64,000 bases of DNA from Arthrobacter echini (GCF_008107445.1 NZ_VSLD01000003.1:1-64000); one strand, 5' to 3'. Shown: positions 49,871 through 59,419, numbered from the stretch's first letter. Program-made: numbers and translations. The notes: generated from the letters alone by a model not told the origin.

Positions 49871-51220
49871 ATGAGCGATGTGACAACTGTCCTAGGTGAG
49901 CGTCTCGAGAGCCGCACGGCTCGCGGTCTCGCGCAGGCCGTCAGCAGGGCCGTCCGTGACGGAGTGCTGGATCCCGGCACGAAGCTGCCGGCGATCCGTG
50001 CCGTCGCGCGGGACCTCCAGCTCTCGCCCACGACGGTCAGCGCCAGCTGGTCGCTGCTGGCACGATCGGGCGCGATCGTCACCGACGGCCGTCGTGGCAC
50101 CACGGTGGCCGAACCGCACACGGCATCCGACCGGTACCGGCAGGCGCTGGAGCATCCCACCCTGTTCAGCCTGGATCTGTCCACCGGTGTGCCGGACCCG
50201 CAGCTCCTGCCGCAGTTGGACAAGGCGCTGACCTCCGTCACGGGTGCCACGACGCCGAGCAGCTATCTCGACCCGCCCGTGGTACCGGAGCTGGTGGCTG
50301 CGCTCCGTGCGGACTGGCCCTATGCGGCGGAGGAGTTCGGTATTACCGATGGGGCCATGGACGCGGTGGATCTGGCCATCCAGTGCTTCTTCCGGTTCGG
50401 CGACCGGGTGATCGTGGAGCATCCCACCTTCCCGCTGCTGCTGGACCGGCTCGAGGCAGCCGGGGTGGAGGTGGTGGGTGTGCAGCTGGACGAGGAAGGC
50501 ATGCTGGTGGAGTCGCTCGAGAAGGCGCTGGGCACTCCGGCCGTCGCCGTCATCCTGCAGCCCAGGGCCCAGAACCCCACCGGGGTCTCGCTCACGCGCC
50601 CACGAGCCCGTGCGCTGGGCGAGGCGCTCAGGGGCACCGGCACCCTGGTGATCGAGGACGACGCCGCAGGATCGGTGGCCTCGACGGCACCGCTGAGCCT
50701 CGGCGAGGTGGTGCCGGAGCAGACACTCCACATCCGCAGCTTCTCCAAGTCCCACGGACCCGATCTGCGGCTCGCCGCCGTCAGTGGATCGCGCAGCATG
50801 ATCGGCGCGATGAACGCCCGGCGGCAGCTCGGTCAGGGCTGGAGTAGCCGCCTGCTGCAGCGCATTCTGCTAGTGCTGCTCACCGACGATACTGCCGTGA
50901 CCCAGGTGGCGACGGCGCGGCACGAGTATCAGCGACGGCGTGACGCCGTCGTCGCGGCGCTCGCCGAGCACGACGTCGTGGTGGCGGGCAGCGACGGCAT
51001 CAACCTCTGGGTGCCCGTCCTCGACGAGTCGGCAGCGCTGGTCAGACTCGCGAGCCAGGGGATCGGCGCCACCCCGGGGACGCCGTTCCAGGTGCTGCCG
51101 GAGAAGAGCGGCCACATCCGGGTCACGGTCGCGACCGTGACCGTGACCTCGGGAGTGGAGGAGCTTGCCGGGAACATCGCGATGGCTGCCAGAGCCGGCC
51201 GATGGACGGGTGGGCGCTGA
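49871..51220 (+). CDS. MocR-type regulator (GntR HTH plus aminotransferase domain)
   Basis: A 449-aa MocR/GabR-like protein. The winged helix (residues ~15-80) has DGVLDPGTKLPAIRAVARDL and LSPTTVSASWSLLARSG. The fold-type-I aminotransferase domain has ILQPRAQNPTGVSLT, VIEDDAAGSV and RSFSKSHGPDLRLA with the PLP Lys. Such proteins sense an amino compound through PLP. No Shine-Dalgarno lies near the ATG (GGAG is 18 bases away), so a leaderless transcript is possible. Divergent from the aminotransferase operon, its likely target. Confidence 0.9.
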   Translation: MSDVTTVLGERLESRTARGLAQAVSRAVRDGVLDPGTKLPAIRAVARDLQLSPTTVSASWSLLARSGAIVTDGRRGTTVAEPHTASDRYRQALEHPTLFSLDLSTGVPDPQLLPQLDKALTSVTGATTPSSYLDPPVVPELVAALRADWPYAAEEFGITDGAMDAVDLAIQCFFRFGDRVIVEHPTFPLLLDRLEAAGVEVVGVQLDEEGMLVESLEKALGTPAVAVILQPRAQNPTGVSLTRPRARALGEALRGTGTLVIEDDAAGSVASTAPLSLGEVVPEQTLHIRSFSKSHGPDLRLAAVSGSRSMIGAMNARRQLGQGWSSRLLQRILLVLLTDDTAVTQVATARHEYQRRRDAVVAALAEHDVVVAGSDGINLWVPVLDESAALVRLASQGIGATPGTPFQVLPEKSGHIRVTVATVTVTSGVEELAGNIAMAARAGRWTGGR

Positions 51221-51425
51221 AAGTCCACGTACACCTTCACCAGAGGGTTCGACGGCGGCGTAGAAGCAGGTGACGGTGCAGGCAAGGTTCTCACGGAGGA
51301 ACCAGATGACCGTCCCGCTGGAAGAAGTATGGTCGAGAAGGGGACTGCGGCTGGCAGCCGGATGGTCGTACCGTAATAATTTGTCGAGCTTTGCCTGAAC
51401 TCACATCTCTCAGAGAGGTTTCATC

Positions 51426-52178
51426 ATGTCATCATCACAATTGGCGGGGCACGTGGTCATCGTCACCGGCGGCGCCTCCGGCATCGGCGGAGCCACCACC
51501 CGGGTGTTGGTCGCCCGCGGCGCGAAGGCCGTCGCTGTGGACATCAATGAAGAAGCCGGCCTGGAACTTATCTCGGACCTCGGAGAGCACGCCGCCTTCC
51601 TCAACGGTGACGTGTCCGCTCCGGATGTAGCCGCCCAAGCCGTCGCACTCGCTGTCGAACGATTCGGCAAACTCACGGGACTGGTGAACAACGCTCACGC
51701 CTCACGGCAGAAGCCCTTGCTCGAACTTGAGGCAGCCGACTGGGAGCTCTCCTTCGGAACGGGATTCTGGGCCACGGTCCAGTTCATGAAGGCAGCCCAT
51801 CCGGAGCTCTCGAAGGTCGGCGGCTCGGTCGTCAACTTCGGCTCGGGTGCCGCCATCAGTGGGCAGGAGACGCAAGCCGCGTACGCTGCCGCCAAGGAGG
51901 CGATCCGGGGTATGTCACGGGTAGCCGCCAGCGAGTGGGCGCCGTCGGGGATCCGTGTGAATGTCATCTCTCCGTTGGCCCACACCAGCGGGGTGGAGGC
52001 GTGGTCGAAGGCCGCACCGGAGCAGTATGAGCAGGTCCTCAAGTCCACCCCTTTGGGTCGTTTCGGTGACCCGCAAACCGACGTCGCCCCGATCGTCGCG
52101 TTCCTCCTCTCTGAGGATTCCCAGTACATGACCGGCCAGACACTCATGGCTGATGGGGGCACGCACAAGTTGTACTGA
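51426..52178 (+). CDS. Short-chain dehydrogenase/reductase (SDR)
   Basis: A 250-aa classical SDR. TGGASGIGG is the Rossmann motif, NNAHASR replaces the usual NNAG, and YAAAKEA holds the catalytic Tyr-Lys with Ser upstream (FGSGAAISG). The end has SQYMTGQTLMADGG. VDIN after the second strand suggests NAD. AGAGAGG precedes the ATG. A decayed SDR copy follows directly, so the area once held two SDR genes. Confidence 0.88.
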   Translation: MSSSQLAGHVVIVTGGASGIGGATTRVLVARGAKAVAVDINEEAGLELISDLGEHAAFLNGDVSAPDVAAQAVALAVERFGKLTGLVNNAHASRQKPLLELEAADWELSFGTGFWATVQFMKAAHPELSKVGGSVVNFGSGAAISGQETQAAYAAAKEAIRGMSRVAASEWAPSGIRVNVISPLAHTSGVEAWSKAAPEQYEQVLKSTPLGRFGDPQTDVAPIVAFLLSEDSQYMTGQTLMADGGTHKLY

Positions 52179-52194
52179 TGACCGTGTGAGACCT

Positions 52195-52530
52195 TCCGTC
52201 TCAGGGCGGAGGTGGGTGGTGAGCGTGAGCTCCTCGTTGACGACAGTCCGTTTGAATCTCTCGCGCAGGACGCCGTAACCCGAGTGGTGGAGCGGTGGGG
52301 TTCCCTGGACTCCGCACGTAACGATGCGGGGAATCGGCACCGCCAGCATTCCATTCACTGAACAGGACCTGAGGCATTTCCACCTGATGCCTATGGCGCC
52401 GTTGACGCTGCGGTCCCGATTAAGCGGACGGCCTCGGCTGAGGAACAGGCCGCCGCTGTGTGGTTATCAGGTCAGTCAAGTTACATCACGGGTACCCTAA
52501 TCCAACCTCGAGAGCGGGTGCCGGATTCTC
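52195..52530 (+). pseudogene. Decayed SDR gene with internal deletion
   Basis: One frame (~52205-52360) reads AQDAVTRVVERWGSLDSARNDAG, a mid-SDR helix and the NNAG region. Another frame (~52362-52500) reads DAYGAVDAAVPIKRTASAEEQ then VWLSGQSSYITGTLI, the SDR C-terminus. The catalytic Tyr-x3-Lys region that should separate them is missing and the frames differ, showing a deletion of several hundred bases plus a frameshift. Not a copy of the intact SDR before it: the residues differ. Confidence 0.7.
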
Positions 52531-53174
52531 CGAAGGCACTAGCGCCGAATCCAGGTTTCTACCCGCGCCGACCCCGCATCCGGAGGGGTCTTCGGAGCTA
52601 CCTGGGAGCGAGGGGTTCGCACGGGCCGTGGAAGCCGGACTCGGTGGATTCAGGATGAGATTGGGCACTTGGCCTTAGCCAAGGCATTGACCGAGGCCCA
52701 TCAATTCTCTCGTCGACGCGGCGCTATCCAGGGTGGTCAGAGCTCAGGGTTGATGCGGGAGGGATAGACGAGTACGCAGCTTGGGAGAGCATTTTCAACT
52801 CGTCGTGATCCGACCCTCCCGGAAGTACGATCAACTTCGTGGTGGAAACAGATGGCAGGGTTGTGCTGGAGATGGTGAGCCGGTCAGTGATATCGCTGCA
52901 AGGTGTTCTGCGGCGGAATGGCCAATGCGTGCGGTCCGCGGCGTCGATGAAGGATGTAGCGCAGGAAGAAGCCCTGACACGAAGCCCTCAACCACGATTT
53001 CGAGGCTGCTTGAATAAACCTCGACGTCAGCGCTACAGCGGTCGCGCTGCGACCGTCCTACGAGCGTAGTTTCTGCGTCTTCATAAGGGGTGACACATCA
53101 GCTTCCGTTCCGGGTCCACCAGATGTTCCTCTAACCGATTAGGGTGAGGGAAAGCACTCAAAGCAGGGGGAATC
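52531..53174. other. Non-coding or decayed stretch
   Basis: About 640 bp with short open frames only and no recognised protein, RNA or repeat. Likely relic sequence after the SDR pseudogene, ending in the promoter region of the HsdR-N gene. Confidence 0.4.
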
Positions 53175-54275
53175 GTGGAATTTGCGGAACGACTGACAGC
53201 GTTGGCTGCGAAGGTGCGGCAGCAAAAGTCTCAGATCGATACGGAGGAAGCGACGAAGAACGCCTTCGTGATGCCCTTCATCTCGACCATCCTCGGGTAC
53301 GACGTCTTCAACCCACTGGAGGTGGTCCCCGAGTTCACTGCCGATGTCGGTGTGAAGAAGGGCGAGAAGATCGACTATGCGATCATGCACGGCGGAACTG
53401 TCCAGATACTTATCGAGTGCAAAAAATCAAAAGAACCGTTGAAGATCGAGCATGCTTCTCAGCTCTACCGGTATTTCGCCGTTACCAATGCTCGCATCGC
53501 AATTCTCACCAACGGTGAAACTTACGAATTTTTTACTGACCTCGACGCGCCCAATCGTATGGATGCCAAGCCATTCCTCGTGCTGGATCTCAATGACATC
53601 GACGAAACGCTCATACCCGAGTTGATGAAGTTGACCAAGGAGATTTTCGACCTCGATTCGATCATCAATGCAGCAGGAGAGTTGAAGTACATCGGTCAGA
53701 TCAAGAGGACGCTCGCTTCGCAGTTCAAAGAGCCTGACGCCGAGTGGATTAAGTTCTTGACGATTCGAGTGTACGACGGCGGCGCCTATACGCAGAAGGT
53801 TCGCGAGCAGTTCACAGTCCTCGTAACCAAGGCAACCAAGCAGTTCCTCAACGAGCAGGTGAATGACCGGCTCAAGACCGCGTTAGGAGCTCCAAATTTT
53901 CCGCTGGCAAATGAGTCGGCAGTAGCTGCGACAGTCACCAGTGAACAAATCGTGGAGGAGGACCTCAATGAAACGGGTGTCGAGACAACAGTCGAGGAGC
54001 TTGAGGGCTACCAGATTATTCGTGCCATTGTCTGCAACGAAGTAAAGCCTGCGCGCGTGGTTCAGCGAGATGCGAAGTCCTACTTCGCAGTGTTGCTCGA
54101 CGACAATAACCGGAAGCCGATCGCGCGCCTGCATTTCAACCGAGTACAGAAATACCTGGGTGTCTTCGATGCGCAGAAGGTCGAACAGCGCATTCCGATC
54201 TCGTCACTGGATGAAATCTACGAGCATGCTGACGCGCTTCGCTCCAGTGTCAGGACTTATCTGGCGGCGGGCTGA
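53175..54275 (+). CDS. Orphan type I restriction HsdR N-terminal domain protein
   Basis: A 366-aa protein with an HSDR_N-like PD-(D/E)XK nuclease domain at ~25-130: TEEATKNAFVMPFISTILGYDVFNP, KIDYAI (Asp) and ILIECKKS (ExK), then HASQLYRYFAVTNARIAILTNG. The C-terminal part is a separate mixed domain. No helicase domain, hsdM or hsdS is nearby, so this is the common stand-alone form, not a type I system. The GTG start has GGGGG upstream. Its 3' end overlaps the convergent 431-aa gene by 26 bp. Function unknown; possibly DNA defence. Confidence 0.83.
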   Translation: MEFAERLTALAAKVRQQKSQIDTEEATKNAFVMPFISTILGYDVFNPLEVVPEFTADVGVKKGEKIDYAIMHGGTVQILIECKKSKEPLKIEHASQLYRYFAVTNARIAILTNGETYEFFTDLDAPNRMDAKPFLVLDLNDIDETLIPELMKLTKEIFDLDSIINAAGELKYIGQIKRTLASQFKEPDAEWIKFLTIRVYDGGAYTQKVREQFTVLVTKATKQFLNEQVNDRLKTALGAPNFPLANESAVAATVTSEQIVEEDLNETGVETTVEELEGYQIIRAIVCNEVKPARVVQRDAKSYFAVLLDDNNRKPIARLHFNRVQKYLGVFDAQKVEQRIPISSLDEIYEHADALRSSVRTYLAAG

Positions 54276-55545
54276 CCGAGTGTTGACCTTGAATTACACC
54301 GGGTCTTTCGACGAGTTCGCTCCTGGCTCGCCCTGACCGAGTCAGGCGGGGACGCTCGATCTCTCGCAGCTTCTGAACATGCGGTCCTATTTTGCTGACG
54401 GCTCCTGGAAGAGATCCACCCGCAGTGCCGACCATGTCTTTCGTGTGAGTGGTGAGATCGCTGAGCGACTTGCGCCAACTTTCCCGTTCGACCTTGCCGT
54501 AGACGAGCCCGTCGAGCTTGTACACATTTGCATAGCACGCAACATCGGTCTGAATCTTCTCGGCTGCGTTGAGGGTAGCTCTGCTTCTCAGCGGACTAAC
54601 CACTCGGGAGAAATCGTTGACCTCCGAAATGAGACTTACTGCGTCGTTCAGCTTCTGCAAGTGCACCGCAATCAATGCCCGTCGACGCAGCTCGGCTTCC
54701 TTGATGGCTCGAAGGTGGGGATCGACGTCATTGGGCTCTGCCTTCGCCACGTGAGCAACTTCGAGCGCATCAAACCTGTCTTGGTTCGCGCTGCAAGCAG
54801 CGAGTAGAACCAACCACGAACGGATATCGGTCTTGCTGGCCGCTGTGATCGCGTTGGATCGATCAGTTGCGCTGCCGCTGATCAACGAATCGGCTATGAA
54901 GTCCAGTTGATTGAGCGCGTGGGAGCTGGCCTGCCCGAGGGACGTTCCATGGTTCGCGATCTGAGCCCAGGTAGTCTCACTGATCCGGTTTGTCTCCTGA
55001 TAAAGCGTATAAGCCTTTTCCAGCACCATCGTGATGCCCTGTACATCACCGAGCGCTTTCGCCCTATTATCCGAAAGGAGCCGGTCCAGCTTCACGTCCA
55101 TCGCTTCGACAAGCTTCTCAAGGTCCGCCAGGGCTGCCTTAAGTGCGGCAGCCGCGCTCAGGGCGGCGACATTGGAGACCATCATCGGATTCACCTGCGC
55201 CGGCTCGAATTTCGCGGTTGACGCGATCTGCCCTTTCACCCCTCGAATAATTCCTGCTACGGGACCATCGGGGTTGTACTCTCTGTACTTCTTCAGCAGT
55301 GCCGCCGACTCGGCGGTCATGGTGAACGTCGCTCCTGTGGTGGACGAATCCGCCAGCACGTTGAGCCCGGTCGCAGCGGCAACCGCTTCAATCGTGGCAG
55401 TTTTCGCCTTCTGCGTCAGGTCGGTACGGACCGCGAGGTCTCGAATGAATCGCTGCACTGTATTTGTTGACCCGACAACTGCAACTTCGTCTCCCGAAAT
55501 GAACAGCCCGAGCTCTTGGTTCGGTTTCTCCACGCCCTTATTCAA
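54250..55545 (-). CDS. Unknown 431-aa protein
   Basis: Not recognised. The first ~40 residues form a small beta-alpha unit (LFISGDEVAVVGSTNTV). Residues ~120-330 look helical and coiled-coil-like (ALADLEKLVEAMDVKLDRLLSD, SALNQLDFIADS-like stretches), and no signal peptide or strong membrane helix is clear. A short hydrophobic part (AALSAAAALKAAL) could be membrane-active. The start is uncertain: TTG 55545 or GTG 55533, the latter after AAGGG. Converges with and overlaps the HsdR-N gene, so the two may form an accessory pair. Confidence 0.65.
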   Translation of the reverse strand: MNKGVEKPNQELGLFISGDEVAVVGSTNTVQRFIRDLAVRTDLTQKAKTATIEAVAAATGLNVLADSSTTGATFTMTAESAALLKKYREYNPDGPVAGIIRGVKGQIASTAKFEPAQVNPMMVSNVAALSAAAALKAALADLEKLVEAMDVKLDRLLSDNRAKALGDVQGITMVLEKAYTLYQETNRISETTWAQIANHGTSLGQASSHALNQLDFIADSLISGSATDRSNAITAASKTDIRSWLVLLAACSANQDRFDALEVAHVAKAEPNDVDPHLRAIKEAELRRRALIAVHLQKLNDAVSLISEVNDFSRVVSPLRSRATLNAAEKIQTDVACYANVYKLDGLVYGKVERESWRKSLSDLTTHTKDMVGTAGGSLPGAVSKIGPHVQKLREIERPRLTRSGRARSELVERPGVIQGQHSVSPPPDKS

Positions 55546-55591
55546 CCACTTGTAGGACGAGGAGTTCGTCTAGAAGCTGCCGAAGATATTC

Positions 55592-56386
55592 CTAGGCTTC
55601 AGGGATCTTGCCGAGGACGTCCACATGCACATGGTCCAGATGGCGGAGGATCTCGTTCGCCGGTGCCGGCGCCTTATAGGGGTGCCACTGCCCCCGGGTG
55701 ATGCGGGCGCTCCAGAACTGGTCGTCGAAGATCACGTACTGGATGTCCAGACTCCCGGCATGGGCCACGAGCCACTGCGCCAGGAGCCATCCCCCACGCT
55801 GATTCTCCTCGGTGATCGGCCGGAAGAAGACGTCGATCGCCCGGCCGTCGTAGTGGGTGGATTCCTCCCCGTGTCCCTGGCCGACGCCACCAGGTGCGAA
55901 TCCGCCCAGGCTCTGCTCACCGAATACCTCCACCATCGCCGTGCGTACCTGCTCGGCGCGGGGAGTGAGCCCGCTGTCGGTCAGCGCCTGCTCCGGCAGG
56001 TCATCGGCGGTCCCACCTCGGCAGGTCAGCACCGGTCCGGGGCCCTCCGACGGACCGACAGCCAGCGCCTGCATCACTGCTTCATCGAGATCGGCGGTGT
56101 CCGGGGTCTCTACTCCGCGGGCCTGCAGCGCGGCCGCCGTCGTCGCACGTTCCGCCTCGGCCCGGTCGAGGCCGGTCTTACCGTCCATGGTCCGGACCAC
56201 GCAGTCCGGCTGCGACAGAAGGGATCCGGTCGCGGTTCCCAGGGTGTCGATCGCGCTCGGGCGAAGCAGCACGAGGGCTGTTGCGAGCACGGCGAGCACG
56301 AGGAGGACGACCACCAGTCGCAGGGAGCGGTGCGGGCGGATGTGGCGTCGGTTCGTCGACCTCGTCACGGCATGCATCCGTTCCAT
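55592..56386 (-). CDS. Membrane-anchored M15-like (ARB_07466-type) peptidase-fold protein
   Basis: A 264-aa protein with one N-terminal membrane anchor (LRLVVVLLVLAVLATALVLL) and an external domain. The C-terminal ~150 residues carry GHGEESTHYDGRAIDVFF and HLDHVHVDV, the His...Asp...HxH pattern of M15/VanY-type zinc D,D-peptidases. Similar actinobacterial proteins are often misannotated as heavy-metal transporters; nothing here supports transport. Probable role in cell-wall peptide trimming (inference). Confidence 0.75.
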   Translation of the reverse strand: MERMHAVTRSTNRRHIRPHRSLRLVVVLLVLAVLATALVLLRPSAIDTLGTATGSLLSQPDCVVRTMDGKTGLDRAEAERATTAAALQARGVETPDTADLDEAVMQALAVGPSEGPGPVLTCRGGTADDLPEQALTDSGLTPRAEQVRTAMVEVFGEQSLGGFAPGGVGQGHGEESTHYDGRAIDVFFRPITEENQRGGWLLAQWLVAHAGSLDIQYVIFDDQFWSARITRGQWHPYKAPAPANEILRHLDHVHVDVLGKIPEA

Positions 56387-56593
56387 CGGACGAGGACCTC
56401 GAGCCGACTGCCCACCCTCGCGCAGGGGAGAACCAGCCAGACCGACCGGCAGTTAGGGACGATGACAACTCCTTCTCGACGTGCCCCGGATCTCCGCAGA
56501 CCAGGGACAGGCACTGAAGGATCAATCGACGGCGGCACCTATCGGTTCCCGTGGTGGCCGCTTTGTCCGAGAACTCACGGTGGTCCCTGCAGC

Positions 56594-57262
56594 TCAGGTG
56601 CTCGCGACTGCTGCCAGTACGACGACGGGGAGATCGGCGACGAGGTGAGCCACGATATTCACGGCCAGGCTCCGGCGCCAGAGGTACAGTGCCCCCAATG
56701 CGACGCTCAGCGGGAAGACGACGAAGACGGTGTGGGGCAGGCCCCATGCCCAATGTGTGAGCGTGAACAGGAGTGCGGGCACGAGCAGTACCAGCACGGT
56801 CGGCGCACGCAGGGCAGTGAGCGCGCCCATCGCCACAGCCCGGTAGACGACCTCTTCGGTCACCGCGGCGGTGAGCACCCCGACGACGGCGATACCGACG
56901 TCGAACTGCGCGGCCGTCTCGACGGTGCCTGTCTCGTAGCCGCCGATCCCAGCGGCACCGACGCTCAGCAGGGGAACCGCGATCGCGAGTCCTACCCCCG
57001 CTGCAAGTGCGAGCATCGTGTCCCGAAAGCTCAGGCGTTTCAGGCCGAGCGTTTCGGCCGGGGCGAGGCGACACCAGGCAATCGCGGCGAGGATCGCGAT
57101 CACCCACATCGAGGCGAGAGCTACATACGTCCCCACCGGTCCGAGGCGACTCGCGAGCGGGCCCGAGGCGAGAGTCGTGACGACGGCGGCGACGAGGCAG
57201 GTTGCCGCAAGGCCCACGAGGGCATAGTGCGATCGCGCCTGTGCTCCCGACGACTGTGGCAT
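56594..57262 (-). CDS. CPBP-family intramembrane metalloprotease
   Basis: A 222-aa membrane protein with about six hydrophobic segments. VTEEVVYRAVAMGAL carries the EExxxR motif, LLFTLTHWAWGLPHTVFVVFPL the first histidine and NIVAHLVAD the last, the CPBP/CAAX-type active site. Substrate unknown; bacterial relatives process peptides or act in bacteriocin immunity. It sits between two exported-protein genes. Confidence 0.87.
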   Translation of the reverse strand: MPQSSGAQARSHYALVGLAATCLVAAVVTTLASGPLASRLGPVGTYVALASMWVIAILAAIAWCRLAPAETLGLKRLSFRDTMLALAAGVGLAIAVPLLSVGAAGIGGYETGTVETAAQFDVGIAVVGVLTAAVTEEVVYRAVAMGALTALRAPTVLVLLVPALLFTLTHWAWGLPHTVFVVFPLSVALGALYLWRRSLAVNIVAHLVADLPVVVLAAVAST

Positions 57263-57343
57263 CTGCTCTCCAGCGCATCCGCAACGGCATTACTGGGTCG
57301 GATCAAGCGTGACCCCTTCAGGGCACCGGTAGCAATACCACCA

Positions 57344-58615
57344 TCAGCACGGGCGGTAGGTCTTCCCGCCCGGCGCGTAGCAGCGTGGACCGGTGTACCC
57401 CGGGTACGGGTCCTGGGCTGCCGGGGGAGGCGGGGCGACGTACGGTTCGACGGGAGGGACGTAGGGCTCGGGTGCCGGCGGGAGATTGCGGATCCGCTCC
57501 TGCTCGGCGGCCGCCGCGGCTTCGGCTGCGAGGCGGTCGGCCTCGGCGCGAGCCTCTGCCTCAGCCGTGACCCGCTCGGCCTCGATGCGGGCGATCTCCA
57601 CGGCGTCGGCCCTGACACGCTCGGCCTCGATCCGTTCTGCTTCCGCGAGTCTGGCGGCCTCCGCTTCGGCGGCTTCGGCGGCACGCGCGGCCTCTGCCTC
57701 TGCGCGGGCCTGGGCTTCCGCTTCCTCGAGAGCCGTGATCTCCGTGTTCACGGTAGCGAGTCGCCGCTCGCCGTCAGCGATCCGGATATCGAGGTCGCTC
57801 GCCATCGCCGCCGCTCGTGTGCCACCGAGAGCGAGGGCGCGCACGGTGTCCTTGCCGGCATCGAGCGCCTCCCGCACGGCTTTGGCGGTGACCAGGGCAG
57901 CGGCGATCCCCGCTGCGGTCGAGGCGAGGGCAGTCCCCGTCTCGCCCATGGGAGCCTCGGTTGCGGCAGTCAGGGCCTCTCCGGCCTGCGTCGCTTCGGC
58001 AGGGAGCGTGCACTCCGCCATGGGATCCAGCAGGCCGACACCTGCCTCGGTCGCCTCGTTGTACGCAGCCTGGACGTCGTCGTAGTACTTGCTGTTCGGT
58101 TCGACGAGGAGGGGGACGCCTAGGCCCACCCGCGCGAGTTCGGCGTTGACGAGGGTCTGGTCCTCGACGAAGACGGCGGCGAGGACGCGGTCGTACCGGT
58201 CGGTGCGCTCGACGTCGAAGTCCAGCGCCACCTGGGTGCCGGGCGGCGTGAGTGACTCGAGCTTCTCGGTGGCTTCCTGGCCGAGGCACTCGACCGGCTT
58301 GTCGGGGTGCTTGGTCTCGGGCGTGTCGACATTGAGCAGCCGGACCGTCTGGTCGGAGCCGTCGAAGGCGATGACGAGGGTGTCTCCGTCGATCACTCGC
58401 ACCACGGTGCCGGGCTCGAACTCGGTTGCCGTCTCACCGGACGACGTCGGGCCCGTGCAGGCTGTCAGGGTCGAGGCGAGGATCGTCGCGGTCAGGAGGA
58501 CAGCTGGTGCAATGCGGCGGAACTGAAGCAAATGGATCGGTCTTTTCTGCAGATACCAGGGGGATGACGGTGTACGCGGACCACACTCTACGGCTACCAC
58601 TGGAATTCGAAGCAT
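57344..58615 (-). CDS. Exported SNase-like thermonuclease with coiled-coil tail
   Basis: About 423 aa. A lipoprotein-type signal ends at LTAC. The nuclease domain has VIDGDTLVI, VRLLNVDTPETK, LGQEATEKL and DRYDRVLAAVF, with the two catalytic arginines present. A helical, Ala/Glu/Arg-rich stretch of ~110 residues (repeated EAEAARAAEA-like blocks) follows, then a Pro-rich linker and a short C-terminal CYAPGGKTYRPC module. The start is uncertain: ATG 58615 leaves a long N-region, while TTG 58532 gives a standard lipoprotein signal. Likely degrades extracellular DNA or RNA; the coiled coil may tether it to the wall. Confidence 0.83.
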   Translation of the reverse strand: MLRIPVVAVECGPRTPSSPWYLQKRPIHLLQFRRIAPAVLLTATILASTLTACTGPTSSGETATEFEPGTVVRVIDGDTLVIAFDGSDQTVRLLNVDTPETKHPDKPVECLGQEATEKLESLTPPGTQVALDFDVERTDRYDRVLAAVFVEDQTLVNAELARVGLGVPLLVEPNSKYYDDVQAAYNEATEAGVGLLDPMAECTLPAEATQAGEALTAATEAPMGETGTALASTAAGIAAALVTAKAVREALDAGKDTVRALALGGTRAAAMASDLDIRIADGERRLATVNTEITALEEAEAQARAEAEAARAAEAAEAEAARLAEAERIEAERVRADAVEIARIEAERVTAEAEARAEADRLAAEAAAAAEQERIRNLPPAPEPYVPPVEPYVAPPPPAAQDPYPGYTGPRCYAPGGKTYRPC

Positions 58616-58762
58616 GTCTCGTTGCTGCTGGAGGGGAAATTGTGAATCACGTGCGCTTGTCCGGGGCGGGACACTGACAGGCTGCGGCAATATCCTCCGA
58701 GGAACCGGGAGCTGGTTGCTTCGACCAGCACGACCTCTGCCCTCAAGCTGCACTAGATTTCT

Positions 58763-59419
58763 ATGGTGCAACAACAAGCAGGTGTGACCCTGTTCGACCT
58801 CGACGGCGTCCTGACGCGCCACGACACCATGGCTGCACTAATTGTTCAGCGACTGAAGCAGAAGCCTCTTCGGATCCTTGGGGTCCTGCCGCTCTTCGTA
58901 ATTGCGGCCATCGCGGGAGCCCGCCGTGGGGTAGCGGCGAAGGCTAATCGACTCGCCGTACGATTGACGTTCGCCGGTTTGGCTGAGCAGGAGTACCGCG
59001 CCCTCGCCGCTACGGAGGGACAACGGATGGCGACCCGATCCGGGTTCATCAGGGAAGGCCTTATAGAGCTCTGCCGCGAAAGGCAGAAATCGTCACGCGT
59101 TGTCATCGTCACCGCATCCGAAGTGCACCTTGTCGAGGCATTCCTCACCGCTTGCGGACTCTCCAACATCGAATTGATCGCATCACACCTCGATTTTTCG
59201 ACACGAGTTCCCCGTGTCAAGCTCCACAATGTGGGATCCCAAAAGATCCGTAGCCTCCGTATGGCGGGAGTCCTGATCGAGAACGCCACGTTCTACACCG
59301 ACTCGGCAAGCGATCTCCCACTCGCCCTCGTCGCTGCACGCACCGTCATCGTTCACCCCAGCAAAAGATCACGCCGCCTCCTACTAGCAGCATTGCCTGG
59401 CGCGCAGCTCATCGAGTAG
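58763..59419 (+). CDS. HAD-family hydrolase (PSP/IB subfamily)
   Basis: A 218-aa HAD phosphatase. Motif I FDLDGVLTRHDT, motif II VIVTASEVHLVEAFL, and motif IV FYTDSASDLPLALVA fit the phosphoserine-phosphatase-like IB group that includes phosphatidylglycerophosphatase PgpC. A hydrophobic helix (ILGVLPLFVIAAIAGARRG) in the cap region supports a membrane or lipid-phosphate substrate, but that is inference. Confidence 0.82.
   Translation: MVQQQAGVTLFDLDGVLTRHDTMAALIVQRLKQKPLRILGVLPLFVIAAIAGARRGVAAKANRLAVRLTFAGLAEQEYRALAATEGQRMATRSGFIREGLIELCRERQKSSRVVIVTASEVHLVEAFLTACGLSNIELIASHLDFSTRVPRVKLHNVGSQKIRSLRMAGVLIENATFYTDSASDLPLALVAARTVIVHPSKRSRRLLLAALPGAQLIE

Noticed and set aside
53175-54275. Complete type I restriction-modification system
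   Set aside because: Only the HsdR N-terminal nuclease domain is present; no helicase, methylase or specificity gene lies nearby.
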